From IMG/VR virus record IMGVR_UViG_3300002835_000442, positions 1 to 39,918 of that record: a stretch of 39,918 bases of DNA, one strand, 5' to 3'. This document shows positions 16,855 to 23,648 of this stretch, piece after piece; within the stretch, counting starts at the first letter, position 1; every line of letters starts with the position of its first letter. The notes beneath the pieces are model-generated. The model made no database searches, was not told the DNA's origin, and was given only the letters and a program-made list of their open reading frames with translations. The stretch is from a virus. Both the position numbers and the translations under genes were made by a program.

Positions 16855-17099
16855 CAGAAGGGAACGTCGTCATCGAGTTCGCTTGCCGCAGGGCTATTGG
16901 TCCTGGACGGGGCCTCGTCCCGCTGCTTCGGCTCCATCAGGGCAATCTGCACCTTCCCCTCTTTCGAGGCGACCGGGACGTAGTCAAGGTAGAGCGTGTA
17001 GCCCGTCCCCTTCTTGCTCCGGAACGCGGTGCCAATCCTTGTCCAGTAGGTCTTCCCGTTGCGGCCTTCCTGGCCGTGCAGGGCATCAAGCCTGTCCAT
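16854..17099 (-). CDS. SSB-like protein with acidic DDDVPF tail
   Basis: This 81-residue protein has a short beta-strand core (KTYWTRIGTAFRSKKGTG, then YTLYLDYVPVA) that resembles half an OB-fold. It ends in an acidic linker and DDDVPF, which is the partner-recruiting C-terminal tail of bacterial SSB (consensus DDDIPF). It is shorter than normal SSBs (about 115 residues or more), so it may bind ssDNA weakly or instead mimic the SSB tail to recruit host replication proteins. It is placed two genes from Erf, with AAGGAA as ribosome site. Confidence 0.7.
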   Translation of the reverse strand: MDRLDALHGQEGRNGKTYWTRIGTAFRSKKGTGYTLYLDYVPVASKEGKVQIALMEPKQRDEAPSRTNSPAASELDDDVPF

Positions 17100-17436
17100 T
17101 GTCTTTCCTTTCCATGCGCCGCTTGAGCATCGTTGCCCCAGCCGAATCGAGGATGCTGATCGTCTCGTCCGACCAGTTCATCACGACGACCTTGATATCT
17201 TCGTCCGTGAGGTTGGCGTCTGCGTGTCGGTTGAGGAAGGCAACCAGCATCTGAGTCAGATCCTCCCTGATGTGGTTCTCCCGCTCAACCAGGGCTTCCT
17301 TCATGCGGTCGATCTCGTCCAACGCCGCTTGCACGGCGCGCAGGCAGAGCCGATCAACGACTGGGAGGTTGGTGGCATCGTACTTCGTCCGCATGGTCGC
17401 GGCGATGCTTTCAACCATGTCGAGGCTCTCCTTCAC
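17086..17436 (-). CDS. Helical protein of unknown function in recombination operon
   Basis: This 116-residue protein starts at a GTG that overlaps the Erf stop (GTGA) with GGAGG seven bases upstream. It has helical charged segments (LCLRAVQAALDEIDRMKEAL, then ENHIREDLTQMLVAFLNRHA) and an acidic turn (NLTDEDIKVVVMNW). No catalytic motif is visible. It overlaps the SSB-like start by 14 bases. Confidence 0.7.
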   Translation of the reverse strand: MKESLDMVESIAATMRTKYDATNLPVVDRLCLRAVQAALDEIDRMKEALVERENHIREDLTQMLVAFLNRHADANLTDEDIKVVVMNWSDETISILDSAGATMLKRRMERKDNGQA

Positions 17437-18074
17437 GGCTGCACCTCCAGTTCCGCCAGGCGATCGTCCTTGGCCTTCATGATGGCGGCGTAGCCCTCCT
17501 CGCTCGCCTTCTTGATCTCCAGGAGGATGACCTTCTCCCTGAGCAGGATCTCCGCGATATCAGTTGCAAGGGCTGCGTCGAGGATGGCCGTGCGGATGCG
17601 CTTGAACTCGTCCCGCACAGACGGCTTTGCGGGCGCTTGCGGCGGGCGATCCTTGACGGTCTGGACCGTGTTGCCATCGGCGGCGTTGGCGTCATCGTCC
17701 TCCTCGGCAGCGAGACCGAAGAAGCTCGCCACCTGATACCGGCGGGCGAAGGTGATCACGCTGCCCATCTCCTGCATCTTGGCAACGCGCGCCTGGTCGA
17801 GCGGCATGCAGGTCGAGATCATGCCCCCCGCCGAGTGCATGAGCCGCAGACACATGACCATGCCCTCTGGGCTGCGCTCCAGCGTCTGCGTCATCGACAA
17901 CCCATTGTCAGACAGCGGTTTGCGGATGCCGTCGAGGATCGCATCCAACGTGGCATAAGCGAACTTGTACGCACCCCGATCGCTCTTGACGGAGACCTCC
18001 CGGTTCTTGGTCGGGTTCGACATGCTGCCCTGGGCCTTGGCGAGGGCGGCGTAGAGTGCTGCTTCGGGGTTCAT
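17433..18074 (-). CDS. erf: Erf-family single-strand annealing protein
   Basis: This 213-residue protein contains the ERF superfamily signatures: YKFAYATLDAILDGIRKPLS (about residues 37-56), a hydrophobic beta region, and MGSVITFARRYQVASFFGL followed by an acidic AAEEDDDAN stretch. Erf proteins anneal complementary single strands during recombination-dependent replication. The ATG at 18074 overlaps the exonuclease stop (TGATG) with AGGAGAG upstream. Its C-terminal helical tail likely contacts partners. Exonuclease directly upstream and SSB-like protein downstream complete a Red-like module. Confidence 0.9.
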   Translation of the reverse strand: MNPEAALYAALAKAQGSMSNPTKNREVSVKSDRGAYKFAYATLDAILDGIRKPLSDNGLSMTQTLERSPEGMVMCLRLMHSAGGMISTCMPLDQARVAKMQEMGSVITFARRYQVASFFGLAAEEDDDANAADGNTVQTVKDRPPQAPAKPSVRDEFKRIRTAILDAALATDIAEILLREKVILLEIKKASEEGYAAIMKAKDDRLAELEVQP

Positions 18075-18856
18075 CACGCGCTCTCCTTGATGGTGGCCGC
18101 GCCACGCTTGTTGCGGGTGAGGCTGATGCCGTGACCGGTCGCCGCTTTCACGTCAGCGCCAACCAGGGCCTTGATGCCGGAAGCGGCGGTGTCGAACGCC
18201 TTGGCCGCGGCCTTGTTCGCCAGCCAATCGGCAGCGCAACTGGCCCATTCGTTGTTCCCGGTCATGCTGACCACACGGAACGGCTCGGGAGGGGCCACGT
18301 TGGGCGGCGCGTCGGACGGCGGGATGCGGTAGGTGACGCACTCCCAGAAGTCCGCCTCAACCTCCATCAACTTCGCCGCATACTCGTCGTTGAACTCGAT
18401 CTCGGCGTAGTCGTACTCGTTGCCAGAGATGACCGACAGGAACGCCTTGCGACGCCCGGTGACGATCATGCTGTGGTGCAACTGAGGCTGATACTTGGCG
18501 ATCGTGTCGGCCATCGAGAAGCGCGCGTTGACGTGCTTGGCCTCGACAATCGCGTCCTCCAGCAGACCGTCAGGCGTGCATGCCATCCAGCCGTTAGCGT
18601 GGACGATGCGCTCCTGCTGGCCGGTCAGGGTCCAACCGGTCTTGATTGAAAACCAGGCGAGGTTGAACGGCTCGGTGAACGTGCCGAGTTGGACCGGGAA
18701 CACGTCGTCCAAGCTTTCCGGCGCCGCCGCTCCGGTCTTAACCTTCCACAGGTCGAGGCGCTGCTGCGCGGTCCCACCCATGATGATATTTGCGTCGGAC
18801 GCGCCCAGATATTTGCGACGCTCCTCATGCCACTCAGAAGTTTTCGGCGTATTCAT
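18074..18856 (-). CDS. YqaJ/lambda-Exo-type alkaline exonuclease
   Basis: This 260-residue protein has the YqaJ layout: W9..ERR..YLGASD at the start, an LGTFTEPFNLAWF motif with Glu62, the catalytic CTPDGLL (Asp96) and IVEAKH (Glu105, Lys107), and the YQPQLHHSM helix (Tyr122, Gln123, Gln125). The Asp-Glu-Lys set is the PD-(D/E)xK core. It would resect double-stranded ends to give 3' single strands for the Erf protein. Start ATG 18856 has GGAGGA upstream and lies in a 23-base overlap with the loader-like gene. Confidence 0.9.
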   Translation of the reverse strand: MNTPKTSEWHEERRKYLGASDANIIMGGTAQQRLDLWKVKTGAAAPESLDDVFPVQLGTFTEPFNLAWFSIKTGWTLTGQQERIVHANGWMACTPDGLLEDAIVEAKHVNARFSMADTIAKYQPQLHHSMIVTGRRKAFLSVISGNEYDYAEIEFNDEYAAKLMEVEADFWECVTYRIPPSDAPPNVAPPEPFRVVSMTGNNEWASCAADWLANKAAAKAFDTAASGIKALVGADVKAATGHGISLTRNKRGAATIKESA

Positions 18857-19526
18857 CAGCTTTATCCTCCACGGTTAGCTGTGAGGATTGCTCTGTATCA
18901 TCATTTCCGTCGGCTTGTACACGGGAAAATGTCGGCAAGCGTGAAAAAGCTGGGCCGGCGACGCACCTCCTGCGCGTCAACAGGCGATCTCGCGCAGAAA
19001 GCCAATGGCGCTTGTCGATCGGCAGGTACGATGGCGCGGTATTCCCTTTGAAGATATCCGCGATTGCCGCGTCCCAGGCCCGGTATGCGATCCCGTCAAC
19101 GCCAGGCGTCAGGCAGGACCAGAACTCCTGCTCGGTGGCGTCGAGCCTCCGCGCCGCTTCTTCGATGCGATGCTGGTGATGCTCCCGCGTGCGCTCGATG
19201 ATGCGGTTGCGAAGGGCGTGGGCGGTCTTGTTCTTGATCATCCACGCTGCCGCCGCAGGATCAACTGCCGTCTCCTGCTCTGGCTCCTGCATGGCGTCTG
19301 GCTCGTCCAGCCACCGCTGCTGGTTCAGCCAGGTGCCGCCGTGGGCGATGAATTGCGGATCGGTCCCACGCTTCGCCGCGGCATAGCGTTTTGCGCCCTC
19401 CACGATGACGCTGGGCGCGATCTTCATGCGCTTGGTGACCTTCTCCCATGATTTCTCGGCTGCGCCTCGCCCGACCCTGCGCGGGTACACGGCCCAAAAG
19501 TCCGCGAATGTTGGCTCTGCGGTCAT
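18834..19526 (-). CDS. Replication organiser / helicase-loader-like protein
   Basis: The start is set at ATG 19526 because GGGGAG lies seven bases upstream; the longer GTG start at 19547 is less likely. This gives 230 residues. The N-terminal domain shows 'FADFWAVYPRRVGRGAAEKSW...I..GAKRYA...FIAHGGTWLNQQRW', the pattern of phage replisome organisers and DnaT/helicase-loader N-terminal domains. A second helical domain follows. The ATGA overlap with the preceding gene suggests coupling. It would load the host helicase on the phage origin. Family assignment is from motif memory only. Confidence 0.75.
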   Translation of the reverse strand: MTAEPTFADFWAVYPRRVGRGAAEKSWEKVTKRMKIAPSVIVEGAKRYAAAKRGTDPQFIAHGGTWLNQQRWLDEPDAMQEPEQETAVDPAAAAWMIKNKTAHALRNRIIERTREHHQHRIEEAARRLDATEQEFWSCLTPGVDGIAYRAWDAAIADIFKGNTAPSYLPIDKRHWLSARDRLLTRRRCVAGPAFSRLPTFSRVQADGNDDTEQSSQLTVEDKADEYAENF

Positions 19527-19798
19527 CCGCTTGCTCCCCAAGACCACTCTGTTGGCCCATAAAACCGTGGCGGGCTTTGCAGCGGATCATCTCCGCACAT
19601 GGCCACGATCTCCAAGCTGCCGTATGCGTCTGCGAAGTCGGCCCCCTTGCGGATCATGCGCCAGGCTGTGAAATGCCCGCGCAGTCCAGGAACCTCTGCG
19701 ATCAGATCTCCGATGTGGTGCGGGTTGAAGCGCCGCTTGTCATCGAAGGATCGCTTCTTGGCAGAAAAGTCCCTGCTCCTGACCTTTGTAAGCCTCAT
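19523..19798 (-). CDS. Small protein of unknown function before the loader gene
   Basis: The start at 19798 (MRLTKVRSRD) is chosen because GGAGGAA is five bases upstream; an earlier in-frame ATG (19810) overlaps the ribosome site. The 91-residue protein is basic at the N-terminus (SAKKRSFDDKRRF) and ends with aromatic/Gly residues (GPTEWSWGASG). It contains 'GLRGHFTAWRMIRKG'. No family recognised. It overlaps the loader start by four bases, so it may regulate or assist the loader. Confidence 0.65.
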   Translation of the reverse strand: MRLTKVRSRDFSAKKRSFDDKRRFNPHHIGDLIAEVPGLRGHFTAWRMIRKGADFADAYGSLEIVAMCGDDPLQSPPRFYGPTEWSWGASG

Positions 19799-19809
19799 TG
19801 ATTCCTCCA

Positions 19810-20514
19810 TCAGTTCTCTGGCGTGTCAAACAAACTGCCGGTCTTCACCGGACGCTTGGCACGCACTCTGGGCGGACAGTTATGCCCATCCCAGCATTGG
19901 GCCATTACGCCGGCCAATCGCCCGGTCTCGTTGTGGTGCCGCGCGATGTCGGTGCTATCCACAGACGCGAAAGGATACCCGCTTTTCGCCATCCGCATCC
20001 CCCGCAGCATGTGGAGCCACGTGGGGGACGGTCCTCCGTTGCACAACTGGGTGAACACGTCATCCATTCGTATCCGCCATTTTTCATCGCCGACTGTGGC
20101 GTATTCTCCGGACGATCCAATGCAAACCCTGTCAAAGCGGTCGCAGAGCCGTAGCAAGCGGGGGATCGATTCATGCACATGCCATACCGGAGCGCCCGCT
20201 CGCGGCCCATGCGGCCATTGCCTGATGAGTTCGTCGTTCTCCTCCTCTGTGCCTTCGATCACGTCAGGGATGACTGCCCAGGTCGTGCGATACTCCAGCC
20301 ACCGCTCGCACCAGGCGTAGTACCCTGTCCAGTCCGTCCCCTTGCCCGATCGCCACGCCGAAAATGCTCCGTTGTCGAGCATGACGCTTTGGCCAATTTC
20401 GTGGCACACCTCAACCTGCCGCGGGTCTGCGAAACTGACGCAGAAGTTGCGCCCAGCAAGCTGATAGATGACGTGATGGGGTGTGATGGGCGTCCCGTGG
20501 TAGTGAACCGTCAC
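19810..20514 (-). CDS. TGT/DpdA-like transglycosylase (putative 7-deazaguanine DNA-insertion enzyme)
   Basis: GTG 20514 is preferred (GTGA overlap, GGAGG five bases upstream), giving 234 residues; a longer GTG start exists at 20526. The order of motifs parallels tRNA-guanine transglycosylase: SVMLDNGAFSAW (Asp47, like 'TDSGGFQVF'), WAVIPDVI (Asp84), VCIGSSGEYATVG (residues 130-142, like 'GGLAVGE') and FASVDSTDIARHHN (Asp186/Asp189, like the nucleophile region). DpdA is the TGT paralogue that swaps guanine in phage DNA for 7-deazaguanines. The zinc Cys triad of tRNA TGT is not obvious, as in some phage DpdA. Coupling to a YhhQ-like transporter strongly supports the role. Confidence 0.7.
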   Translation of the reverse strand: MTVHYHGTPITPHHVIYQLAGRNFCVSFADPRQVEVCHEIGQSVMLDNGAFSAWRSGKGTDWTGYYAWCERWLEYRTTWAVIPDVIEGTEEENDELIRQWPHGPRAGAPVWHVHESIPRLLRLCDRFDRVCIGSSGEYATVGDEKWRIRMDDVFTQLCNGGPSPTWLHMLRGMRMAKSGYPFASVDSTDIARHHNETGRLAGVMAQCWDGHNCPPRVRAKRPVKTGSLFDTPEN

Positions 20515-21011
20515 ACCCGCCTCCACAGGAAGTATGCCACGACAACCGCGCCAGCCATTTTCGCGACCAACATGATCGTGAGGGTGACCGGGTTGATTGC
20601 GGCTAGGCCGAATGCGATGCCTGAGAACAATACGGTGTCCACGGGGACGCTGGCCGCGCTTGATAGCAGGATGCGCTTTCCGAGAGGCGCATTTGTCCAG
20701 CGGAAGATGGCGTAGTCGATCATCTCAGACGCAAGGAACGCTATTGCGCTAGCAGTTGCAATTCGTGGGTCGCTCGTCAGGTAACTCAGCCCCATCCCAA
20801 TGGCTATCGGCACGAAAATGGCCCTATCTCCGATCTCGCGGTGAGCGAGGTCGCGCAGCACCAGCCATAGCCCGACGATGATAGATAGGGGATGCCAGAC
20901 ATAGCTTGTCCCCGGCACCGGCAGGACGCCGATGTATCCAAACAGCCAATTCGTGAGCGGCATCGCCGCGATGTACACGACGGTCCACTTGATTTGCGCG
21001 AGCTTGCTCAT
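20511..21011 (-). CDS. YhhQ/VUT-family queuosine-precursor transporter
   Basis: This 166-residue protein is almost entirely hydrophobic with about six membrane helices. It carries the VUT/YhhQ pattern: LVLRDLAHREIGDRAIFVP (Arg53-Asp54), SAIAFLASEMIDYAIF (Glu96, Asp99), and ASVPVDTVLFSGIAF. This family imports preQ0/preQ1. It would feed the TGT-like enzyme encoded by the next gene, with which it overlaps by four bases (GTGA). Start ATG 21011 overlaps the preceding stop (ATGA) and has GGAGCGG upstream. Confidence 0.85.
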   Translation of the reverse strand: MSKLAQIKWTVVYIAAMPLTNWLFGYIGVLPVPGTSYVWHPLSIIVGLWLVLRDLAHREIGDRAIFVPIAIGMGLSYLTSDPRIATASAIAFLASEMIDYAIFRWTNAPLGKRILLSSAASVPVDTVLFSGIAFGLAAINPVTLTIMLVAKMAGAVVVAYFLWRRV

Positions 21012-21274
21012 CGATATCCGCTCCTTTGTCTTGCCTCAATTTCGAGGGGGTGATTTTCATAGCCATGAAGGAAAAGCCACCACAGATACCGCGCCGAGAA
21101 CCCCCACGGGCCGTATCGCTCGATCTGCTCCAGGTGGACCTCTTCATGCGCGACGAGCCCGTGGTCCGGTGGCCACGTCGCGTAATACGCGATGCGCCAG
21201 GGCATCGTGATCGCCGCGTAGCCGGTGGCGCGCAGCCACCAGCGGATCGGCAGCGGGGCGGGGCGGTGGGTCAT
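21008..21274 (-). CDS. HExxH mini-protein (putative small metallopeptidase)
   Basis: The start at ATG 21274 is chosen for its GGAGG site and ATGA overlap; the 88-residue protein contains LVAHEEVHLEQIERYG, an HExxH zinc-binding motif (about residues 43-47). A possible third ligand lies in NHPLEIEAR. Two hydrophobic segments (WLRATGYAAITMPW and SARYLWWLFLHGY) suggest membrane association. Small HExxH proteins occur in phages; a function is not established. It is four bases from the transporter and could act in the same operon unit. Confidence 0.75.
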   Translation of the reverse strand: MTHRPAPLPIRWWLRATGYAAITMPWRIAYYATWPPDHGLVAHEEVHLEQIERYGPWGFSARYLWWLFLHGYENHPLEIEARQRSGYR

Positions 21275-21612
21275 GGCTTGGCCTCCAGCGCGGCGCGCAG
21301 ATTCTCCTCCCAATACTCCCAGCCCTTTCCGGCCGGGTCATAGGTATCGGAATCCTCGTAGTCGATGAGTGCCTGTGCTGCTGCGCGTATGGTCTCCAGC
21401 ACCTCGACGCGGGCGCGCAGCCGCTCGGCCTCCTGACAGGAAACGGTCCCGCGCACGCAGTTGACGGTGAGCGCGCCGGGTTGCGCCAGGACGACGCTCG
21501 ACTCGACCAGAGCGCGGAGACGAATGATTTCGTCGGCGGCACGATCGACTATAGATCTGTCGATCTGCCACTCCTCTGCGTATTCGCGCAAACGCTCCAC
21601 GATGTCGCTCAT
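21271..21612 (-). CDS. Paralogous coiled-coil micro-protein (copy A)
   Basis: Start ATG 21612 (MSDIVERLREYAEEW) has AGGAGG eight bases upstream; the longer frame to 21903 is a shadow of the neighbours. The 113 residues include a coiled coil with QEAERLRARVEVLETI and the C-terminus RAALEAKP. Copies at 21609 and 22024 share the MS.DIV..LR start and the 'AAEIERLRARVE' motif. No enzyme motif. Stop overlaps the next start, within the recurrent GGAGGCCAAGCCATGA junction. Confidence 0.75.
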   Translation of the reverse strand: MSDIVERLREYAEEWQIDRSIVDRAADEIIRLRALVESSVVLAQPGALTVNCVRGTVSCQEAERLRARVEVLETIRAAAQALIDYEDSDTYDPAGKGWEYWEENLRAALEAKP

Positions 21613-21872
21613 AGCTTGGCCTCCTCCTGCCTGAAATCGCAAGCCGCCTCCATCTCCGCTCTCATCCTCGCGTTGATGGCCTCGACGCGCGCGCAACGCT
21701 CGGCGAAATCGAGGGCGGCGACGCTTAATTGATCGCTCACATCGCGCAGCACCTCGACGCGGGCGCGCAGCCGCTCGATCTCGGCGGCGGCGTCGTGGTG
21801 AAGCGCGATGTGACACCACCCCGTTGTGACCTCTGATGGAGCGCGCAGACGCTTGACGATATCGTCGCTCAT
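21609..21872 (-). CDS. Paralogous coiled-coil micro-protein (copy B)
   Basis: This 87-residue protein opens MSDDIVKRLRAPSEV and contains DAAAEIERLRARVEVLRD, the same module as its neighbours, then a helical tail (CARVEAINARMRAEM). It starts in an ATGA overlap with the 52-residue gene upstream. It has a charged coiled-coil character and likely oligomerises, perhaps with the other copies. No known family. Confidence 0.7.
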   Translation of the reverse strand: MSDDIVKRLRAPSEVTTGWCHIALHHDAAAEIERLRARVEVLRDVSDQLSVAALDFAERCARVEAINARMRAEMEAACDFRQEEAKL

Positions 21873-22027
21873 GGCTCATCTCCCGCATCTGGCCCACAGT
21901 CATCAGCCTCAGACTTTCTCTCTACGATCTTCAAGATGTTAAGGAGATGTCCGGTTGTCAGGGGAATCGACCCATTTCGTTTTACCGATTCCTGCATCAC
22001 CTCGATTAGACGCTCTAAGTCGCTCAT
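21869..22027 (-). CDS. Small helical protein in the paralogue cluster
   Basis: A 52-residue frame from ATG 22027 to TGA 21869, MSDLERLIEVMQESVKRN... then an LLNILKIVERK helix and an acidic tail ending AGDEP. The start has GGAGG seven bases upstream, in the recurring junction sequence, and overlaps the preceding stop; its own stop overlaps copy B's start (ATGA). The tight packing and ribosome site make it a real gene although short. Confidence 0.65.
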   Translation of the reverse strand: MSDLERLIEVMQESVKRNGSIPLTTGHLLNILKIVERKSEADDCGPDAGDEP

Positions 22028-22245
22028 GGCTTGGCCTCCAGTGCGGCGCGGGCGCGGTCTCTAGCGGACAATCGGGTGGGTGGATAGTCGAGACGCCCGA
22101 TGAATCTCATTTCGCGTTCCAAGTGTTCGACACGGGCGCGGAGGCGCTCGATCTCGGCGGCGGCTTCGCCGAACAAACCGACACGTCCAAAGTCCGTCAT
22201 AAGATCTGGCGGGACGCGCAGTTTCTTTACGATATCTCCGCTCAT
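22024..22245 (-). CDS. Paralogous coiled-coil micro-protein (copy C)
   Basis: A 73-residue protein starting MSGDIVKKLRVPPDL, with GEAAAEIERLRARVEHLER and the C-terminus RARAALEAKP, matching copies A and B closely at both ends. It has GGAGG upstream in the same junction context and overlaps the genes on both sides by four bases. The variable stretch lies between the two conserved modules. Confidence 0.75.
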   Translation of the reverse strand: MSGDIVKKLRVPPDLMTDFGRVGLFGEAAAEIERLRARVEHLEREMRFIGRLDYPPTRLSARDRARAALEAKP

Positions 22246-22676
22246 GGCTTGGCCTCCTCGATGACGATGCCGACGCGCCGCATCTGTGCCAGCCTCGCGC
22301 GCCAGATCTTGCGCTGCTGCTCTTCTCGCTCCTCTTGTTGAGGGAACGATATGCCCGCCCGCTTTGCCAGAGGGTCGTTCAAGATCAAGTCAATCAGGCG
22401 CTGATCGAGCGCAGGGTCTGATTGGCAGTCCTCGTAAAGAACGACGGGAAAAATCGCGACCACCTCGCCCTCGTCGGAGGCGTAGACGATTTCGTAATCG
22501 CCGCGCGCTAATCCCTGTAGCAGCTTGCGATGATTGCGCGTGCGCCTCTCAAGCTCGGAGCGCAAATCCCCGATTTCCTCGCACATGCGGGCGCGGAGCA
22601 TCATCTCCGAGACCATTCCGGTCTGGTGGTCGGGATGCTCCATGGCGCGTTCGTGCCACGTTTTGATTTCGGTCAT
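22242..22676 (-). CDS. Charged helical protein of unknown function
   Basis: This 144-residue protein opens MTEIKTWHERAMEHPDH and has a long helical region (EIGDLRSELERRTRNHRKLL), an acidic beta segment (DYEIVYASDEGEVVAIFPVV) and a Glu/Gln/Arg-rich end that finishes EEAKP, again fed by the recurring junction. The stop overlaps copy C's start. The 'TWHERAMEHPDHQTGMVSE..M..R..CEEI.DLR' start resembles phage proteins next to coiled-coil micro-genes. Function unknown. Confidence 0.7.
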   Translation of the reverse strand: MTEIKTWHERAMEHPDHQTGMVSEMMLRARMCEEIGDLRSELERRTRNHRKLLQGLARGDYEIVYASDEGEVVAIFPVVLYEDCQSDPALDQRLIDLILNDPLAKRAGISFPQQEEREEQQRKIWRARLAQMRRVGIVIEEAKP

Positions 22677-22852
22677 CGTCCATCCTCCTTCTCCACAAGG
22701 GCAAGCCCAGCCTCATCCGCGGCGTGCATCCACCGCCAAGCCAGACCCAGCCACACCTCACGCTCGGCGGGCCTCAGTTCCTTCCAGGAGCGGCCCCCAT
22801 GCTCTCGACAGTTATTGGCGACCATCGCAGCCGCCAGCCTCTCAGCACTCAT
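22673..22852 (-). CDS. Small helical protein of unknown function
   Basis: A 59-residue frame from ATG 22852 to TGA 22673. It begins MSAERLAAAMVANNCREHGG and contains RSWKELRPAEREVW and LAWRWMHAADEAG, a compact helical fold. Its ATG overlaps the stop of the HTH gene upstream (ATGA) and its own stop overlaps the next start, so it belongs to the coupled chain. No family is recognised. Confidence 0.65.
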   Translation of the reverse strand: MSAERLAAAMVANNCREHGGRSWKELRPAEREVWLGLAWRWMHAADEAGLALVEKEDGR

Positions 22853-23037
22853 TTCAGAACCTCCGGATCAATGATCACCCCATGACCAGCCGCCAGCTTC
22901 AGCGCCTGGAGATGTCTGCGCGCCGGCAACTTGCCTCGCGCCAGCCAATTGTGGACCGCCTGTGGCGTCACGCCGAAAGCGCGAGCCGTCTCGGCTCCGC
23001 CGCCCAGCATCAAGATGAGTTCACGCAGCGTTGTCAT
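22849..23037 (-). CDS. YdaS/Cro-like HTH DNA-binding protein
   Basis: The start is ATG 23037 (overlapping the preceding stop), not the longer frame to 23088. The 62-residue protein is a single helix-turn-helix: ELILMLGGGAETARAFGV, then TPQAVHNWLARGKLPARR, with the recognition helix in 'TPQAVHNWLARG' and a following helix. This pattern is that of YdaS-type Cro-like antitoxin/regulators. It could regulate the leftward operon; its target is unknown. Confidence 0.8.
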   Translation of the reverse strand: MTTLRELILMLGGGAETARAFGVTPQAVHNWLARGKLPARRHLQALKLAAGHGVIIDPEVLK

Positions 23038-23120
23038 TCGGCCAGCCCCAGGGCAACCAGCGCGCCGGCTATAATGATTGCGATCCACACGAAAATACGC
23101 ACGGCATCAATCTTTCGCAT
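23034..23120 (-). CDS. Transmembrane micropeptide (28 aa)
   Basis: A 28-residue frame, MRKIDAVRIFVWIAIIIA then GALVALGLAE, with a single membrane helix and a positively charged N-terminus. GGAGG lies six bases before the ATG. It overlaps the preceding and following genes. It could insert in the inner membrane, but its role is unknown. Confidence 0.65.
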   Translation of the reverse strand: MRKIDAVRIFVWIAIIIAGALVALGLAE

Positions 23121-23349
23121 TGTCTCCTCCGTCAACGGTAGGTTTAGTGTGCATCGGTTCAGGCATCCAGTCAACCTCTGGCGTCCATCGGCACTCGGCG
23201 GCGATGACGACGTGGTTTTTCGGGGTGCGAATCTTATGCTCGGCAATGGCGTATCGGCACGCGGCCTGGGTATCGAACCATTGGTTGAAGCCGAAGCAGG
23301 GGCGCCCCAGGGCGAGGGGCGCGCAGAAGACGATCGCGAGCTTAATCAT
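23107..23349 (-). CDS. Small secreted or membrane protein
   Basis: An 80-residue protein with a hydrophobic N-terminus (MIKLAIVFCAPLALG), possibly a signal sequence, followed by a Cys-containing, Trp-rich domain (FNQWFDTQAACRYAIAEHK and ECRWTPEVDWMPEP). It may be exported. The 'aCr.ai.e' and 'CrwtpEvDwmp' pattern is one I associate with phage orphan proteins. It starts 10 bases after the preceding stop and overlaps the 28-residue gene. Confidence 0.65.
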   Translation of the reverse strand: MIKLAIVFCAPLALGRPCFGFNQWFDTQAACRYAIAEHKIRTPKNHVVIAAECRWTPEVDWMPEPMHTKPTVDGGDNAKD

Positions 23350-23359
23350 GCGATGGCCC

Positions 23360-23638
23360 TCAGGGTTGCTGGCTGCGGAGGCGTTCGTTCTCTGCTTTCA
23401 GCCGCTCAATCTCGGCCTTCAACGCCTTCATGTCCTGGATCTGCTTTGGGAGAGGTTCTCCCGCCCGTATACGCCGGAAGTCGGCAGCGTCAACGAGCCA
23501 GCGTCCGAGAATCTTGCGGGCAGGCAGCGCGCCTCGCTTGATGGCGAGATACACAGATCCATGCTCCATGTGCAGCTCGCGAGCTATATCGCTGATGGTG
23601 TACGGGGCGTTTTCGTCGCGGTCTCGGTCAAACTCCAT
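23360..23638 (-). CDS. Excisionase/MerR-like HTH protein with coiled-coil tail
   Basis: Start ATG 23638 is set by GGAGGA just upstream. The 92 residues comprise a winged-helix-like HTH (PYTISDIARELHMEHGSVYL, with RGALPARKILGRWLVDAADF) followed by a leucine-zipper-like coil (MKALKAEIERLKAENERLRS). This combination suggests a dimeric transcription factor. It lies directly downstream of a small intergenic region with three TTGCAA palindromes, a likely operator. Confidence 0.8.
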   Translation of the reverse strand: MEFDRDRDENAPYTISDIARELHMEHGSVYLAIKRGALPARKILGRWLVDAADFRRIRAGEPLPKQIQDMKALKAEIERLKAENERLRSQQP

Positions 23639-23648
23639 CGGTTCCTCC

